From positions 1 to 22,201 of the forward strand of contig JABZHC010000012.1 in the NCBI GenBank assembly GCA_015259035.1: 22,201 nucleotides of DNA, read 5' to 3'. Within the stretch, counting starts at the first letter, position 1; each line of letters opens with the position of its first letter. Under the pieces are notes generated by a model, which ran no database searches, was not told the DNA's origin, and was given only the letters and a program-made list of their open reading frames with translations. Shown here piece after piece: positions 21,628 to 22,201 of the stretch. The position numbers were made by a program, and so were the translations under genes. Origin of the DNA: Atopobium sp. (lineage in GTDB: Bacteria > Actinomycetota > Coriobacteriia > Coriobacteriales > Atopobiaceae).

Positions 21628-22056
21628 ATGAGCAACGAAGGTAAAAAAGTAAAGGTCCACTACGTAGGCACTCTTGATGACGGAACTAAGTTTGACTCCT
21701 CCCGTGATCGCAACGAGCCACTGGCATTTACCTGCATGGCTGGTCAGATGATCCCTGGTTTTGATGAGGCTGTCAAAGATATGACCGTTGGCCAGATTGT
21801 TGACGTCCACATTCCAGCAGCAGAGGCATATGGTGAGCGCCATGAAGAGGCAGTGCAGCCTGTTCCCGTAGCTCAGCTTCCAGGCTCTGAGAATCTTGTT
21901 GCAGGTCAGCAGGTTACTCTTGGCACCCCTGAGGGATACCCTGTTATGGCAACCGTTGTCTCTAACGACGGCACCACCATCGTCTTTGATACCAACCATC
22001 CAATGGCTGGTAAAGACCTTAACTTTAACATTGAGCTTCTTGAGGTTGAAGAGTAA
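21628..22056 (+). CDS. FKBP-type peptidyl-prolyl cis-trans isomerase, SlyD-like
   Basis: A 142-aa cytoplasmic prolyl isomerase/chaperone of the SlyD type. The split FKBP domain shows KKVKVHYVGTLDDGTKFDSS (about 6-25), PLAFTCMAGQMIPGFDEAVKDM, VGQIVDVHIPAAEAYGERH, and the closing VFDTNHPMAGKDLNFNIELLEVEE. The insert-in-flap segment VQPVPVAQLPGSENLVAGQQVTL lies between. There is no His-rich metal tail, unlike E. coli SlyD. The ATG at 21628 follows TTGGAG. A strong terminator follows at 22080-22120. Confidence 0.95.
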   Translation: MSNEGKKVKVHYVGTLDDGTKFDSSRDRNEPLAFTCMAGQMIPGFDEAVKDMTVGQIVDVHIPAAEAYGERHEEAVQPVPVAQLPGSENLVAGQQVTLGTPEGYPVMATVVSNDGTTIVFDTNHPMAGKDLNFNIELLEVEE

Positions 22057-22068
22057 TCCACTCCCCCT

Positions 22069-22201
22069 TTATTGGGCGAGAAGGGCGTAGATGCTTCTGG
22101 CATCTGCGTCCTTCTTTTTTCCGGCTTGAATTCTCATTGCTAGTGCAACAACAAAAGAGAAGGTAGTGACCCATGGGTCTACAATGGCGCTTACGACAAC
22201 G
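22069..22201 (-). CDS. Possible 3' end of a membrane protein gene entering from the right edge
   Basis: On the minus strand a frame is open from the window edge to a TAA at 22071-22069 (44 codons). It reads VVVSAIVDPWVTTF followed by a hydrophobic run SFVVALAMRIQ and a basic/acidic tail GKKKDADARS, ending IYALLAQ. This looks like a last membrane helix with a cytoplasmic tail. It would overlap the FKBP terminator and end 12 bp from the FKBP stop. The fragment is too short to name, and it could be chance. Confidence 0.4.
   Translation of the reverse strand, partial: VVVSAIVDPWVTTFSFVVALAMRIQAGKKKDADARSIYALLAQ
22080..22120 (+). terminator. Strong intrinsic terminator after the FKBP gene
   Basis: GAAGGGCGTAGATGC and GCATCTGCGTCCTTC form a 15-bp stem with two G-U pairs and a 5-nt loop, followed directly by six T residues (22115-22120). 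The 5' side overlaps a GGCGAGAA motif (22075-22082). Confidence 0.92.

Noticed and set aside
22173..22201. ATG with an upstream AAGG at the right edge, plus strand
   Set aside because: Only nine codons are visible, spacing is long and the peptide MGLQWRLRQ is uninformative; the minus-strand frame looks more protein-like.

Overview
The window reads as chromosomal DNA from a low-to-mid GC member of the Coriobacteriia, probably Atopobiaceae (Atopobium/Lancefieldella/Olsenella-like). This is inferred from the protein flavour, from an N-terminal MPSWN zinc-phospholipase-C-like gene behind pheT, and from Shine-Dalgarno-led compact operons; no rRNA or marker gene confirms it. I see no CRISPR array, insertion sequence, phage gene or tRNA gene. 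Most of the DNA is coding, with most genes on the minus strand.

Layout, left to right. (1) 1-5830, minus strand: pheS-pheT behind a T-box leader with a TTC (Phe) specifier, then a small zinc-dependent phospholipase-C-like gene and an iron-containing alcohol/glycerol dehydrogenase-like gene that runs off the left edge. (2) 5833-8539, minus: a zinc-type ABC transporter in the order binding lipoprotein (znuA), ATPase (znuC), permease (znuB). Both ZnuA and, less usually, the ATPase carry His-rich stretches. A 326-bp region with several palindromes lies upstream. (3) 8866-9958, minus: a DUF3290/DUF421 membrane pair. (4) 9996-16550, minus: an amino-sugar operon, PTS IIA - YajC - IIB - IIC - IID - GntR/UTRA regulator - AgaS-type isomerase/deaminase - NagA-type deacetylase. 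(5) 17087-19009, plus, divergent from (4) across a 536-bp control region: a PfkB sugar-phosphate kinase and a class II bisphosphate aldolase. (6) 19126-22056: ilvE (-), a DUF488 gene (+), murI (-) and an FKBP-type prolyl isomerase (+); a possible further minus-strand gene enters at the right edge.

Blocks 4 and 5 together spell a complete N-acetylgalactosamine (or related N-acetylhexosamine) route: uptake and phosphorylation by a mannose-family PTS, deacetylation by NagA, deamination/isomerisation by AgaS to tagatose-6-phosphate, phosphorylation by the PfkB kinase, and cleavage by the class II aldolase to triose phosphates. The local GntR/UTRA regulator probably acts at a TGGTA-TACCA dyad just downstream of the PTS -10 box. 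Two terminator-like hairpins inside the operon (after IID and after agaS) may grade expression along it.

The most unusual signals are: an 8-mer, TTCTCGCC/GGCGAGAA, found 11 times and concentrated in noncoding DNA and terminators; a pair of same-face (21-bp phased) GTACCGTT elements upstream of the PTS promoter, one of which shares a CCGTTTGCGG core with the znuA upstream region; several minus-strand hairpins closed by GNRA tetraloops, one inside the first codons of the phospholipase-like gene; an enlarged PTS IID; and YajC embedded between PTS genes. None of these amounts to a demonstrated new system.
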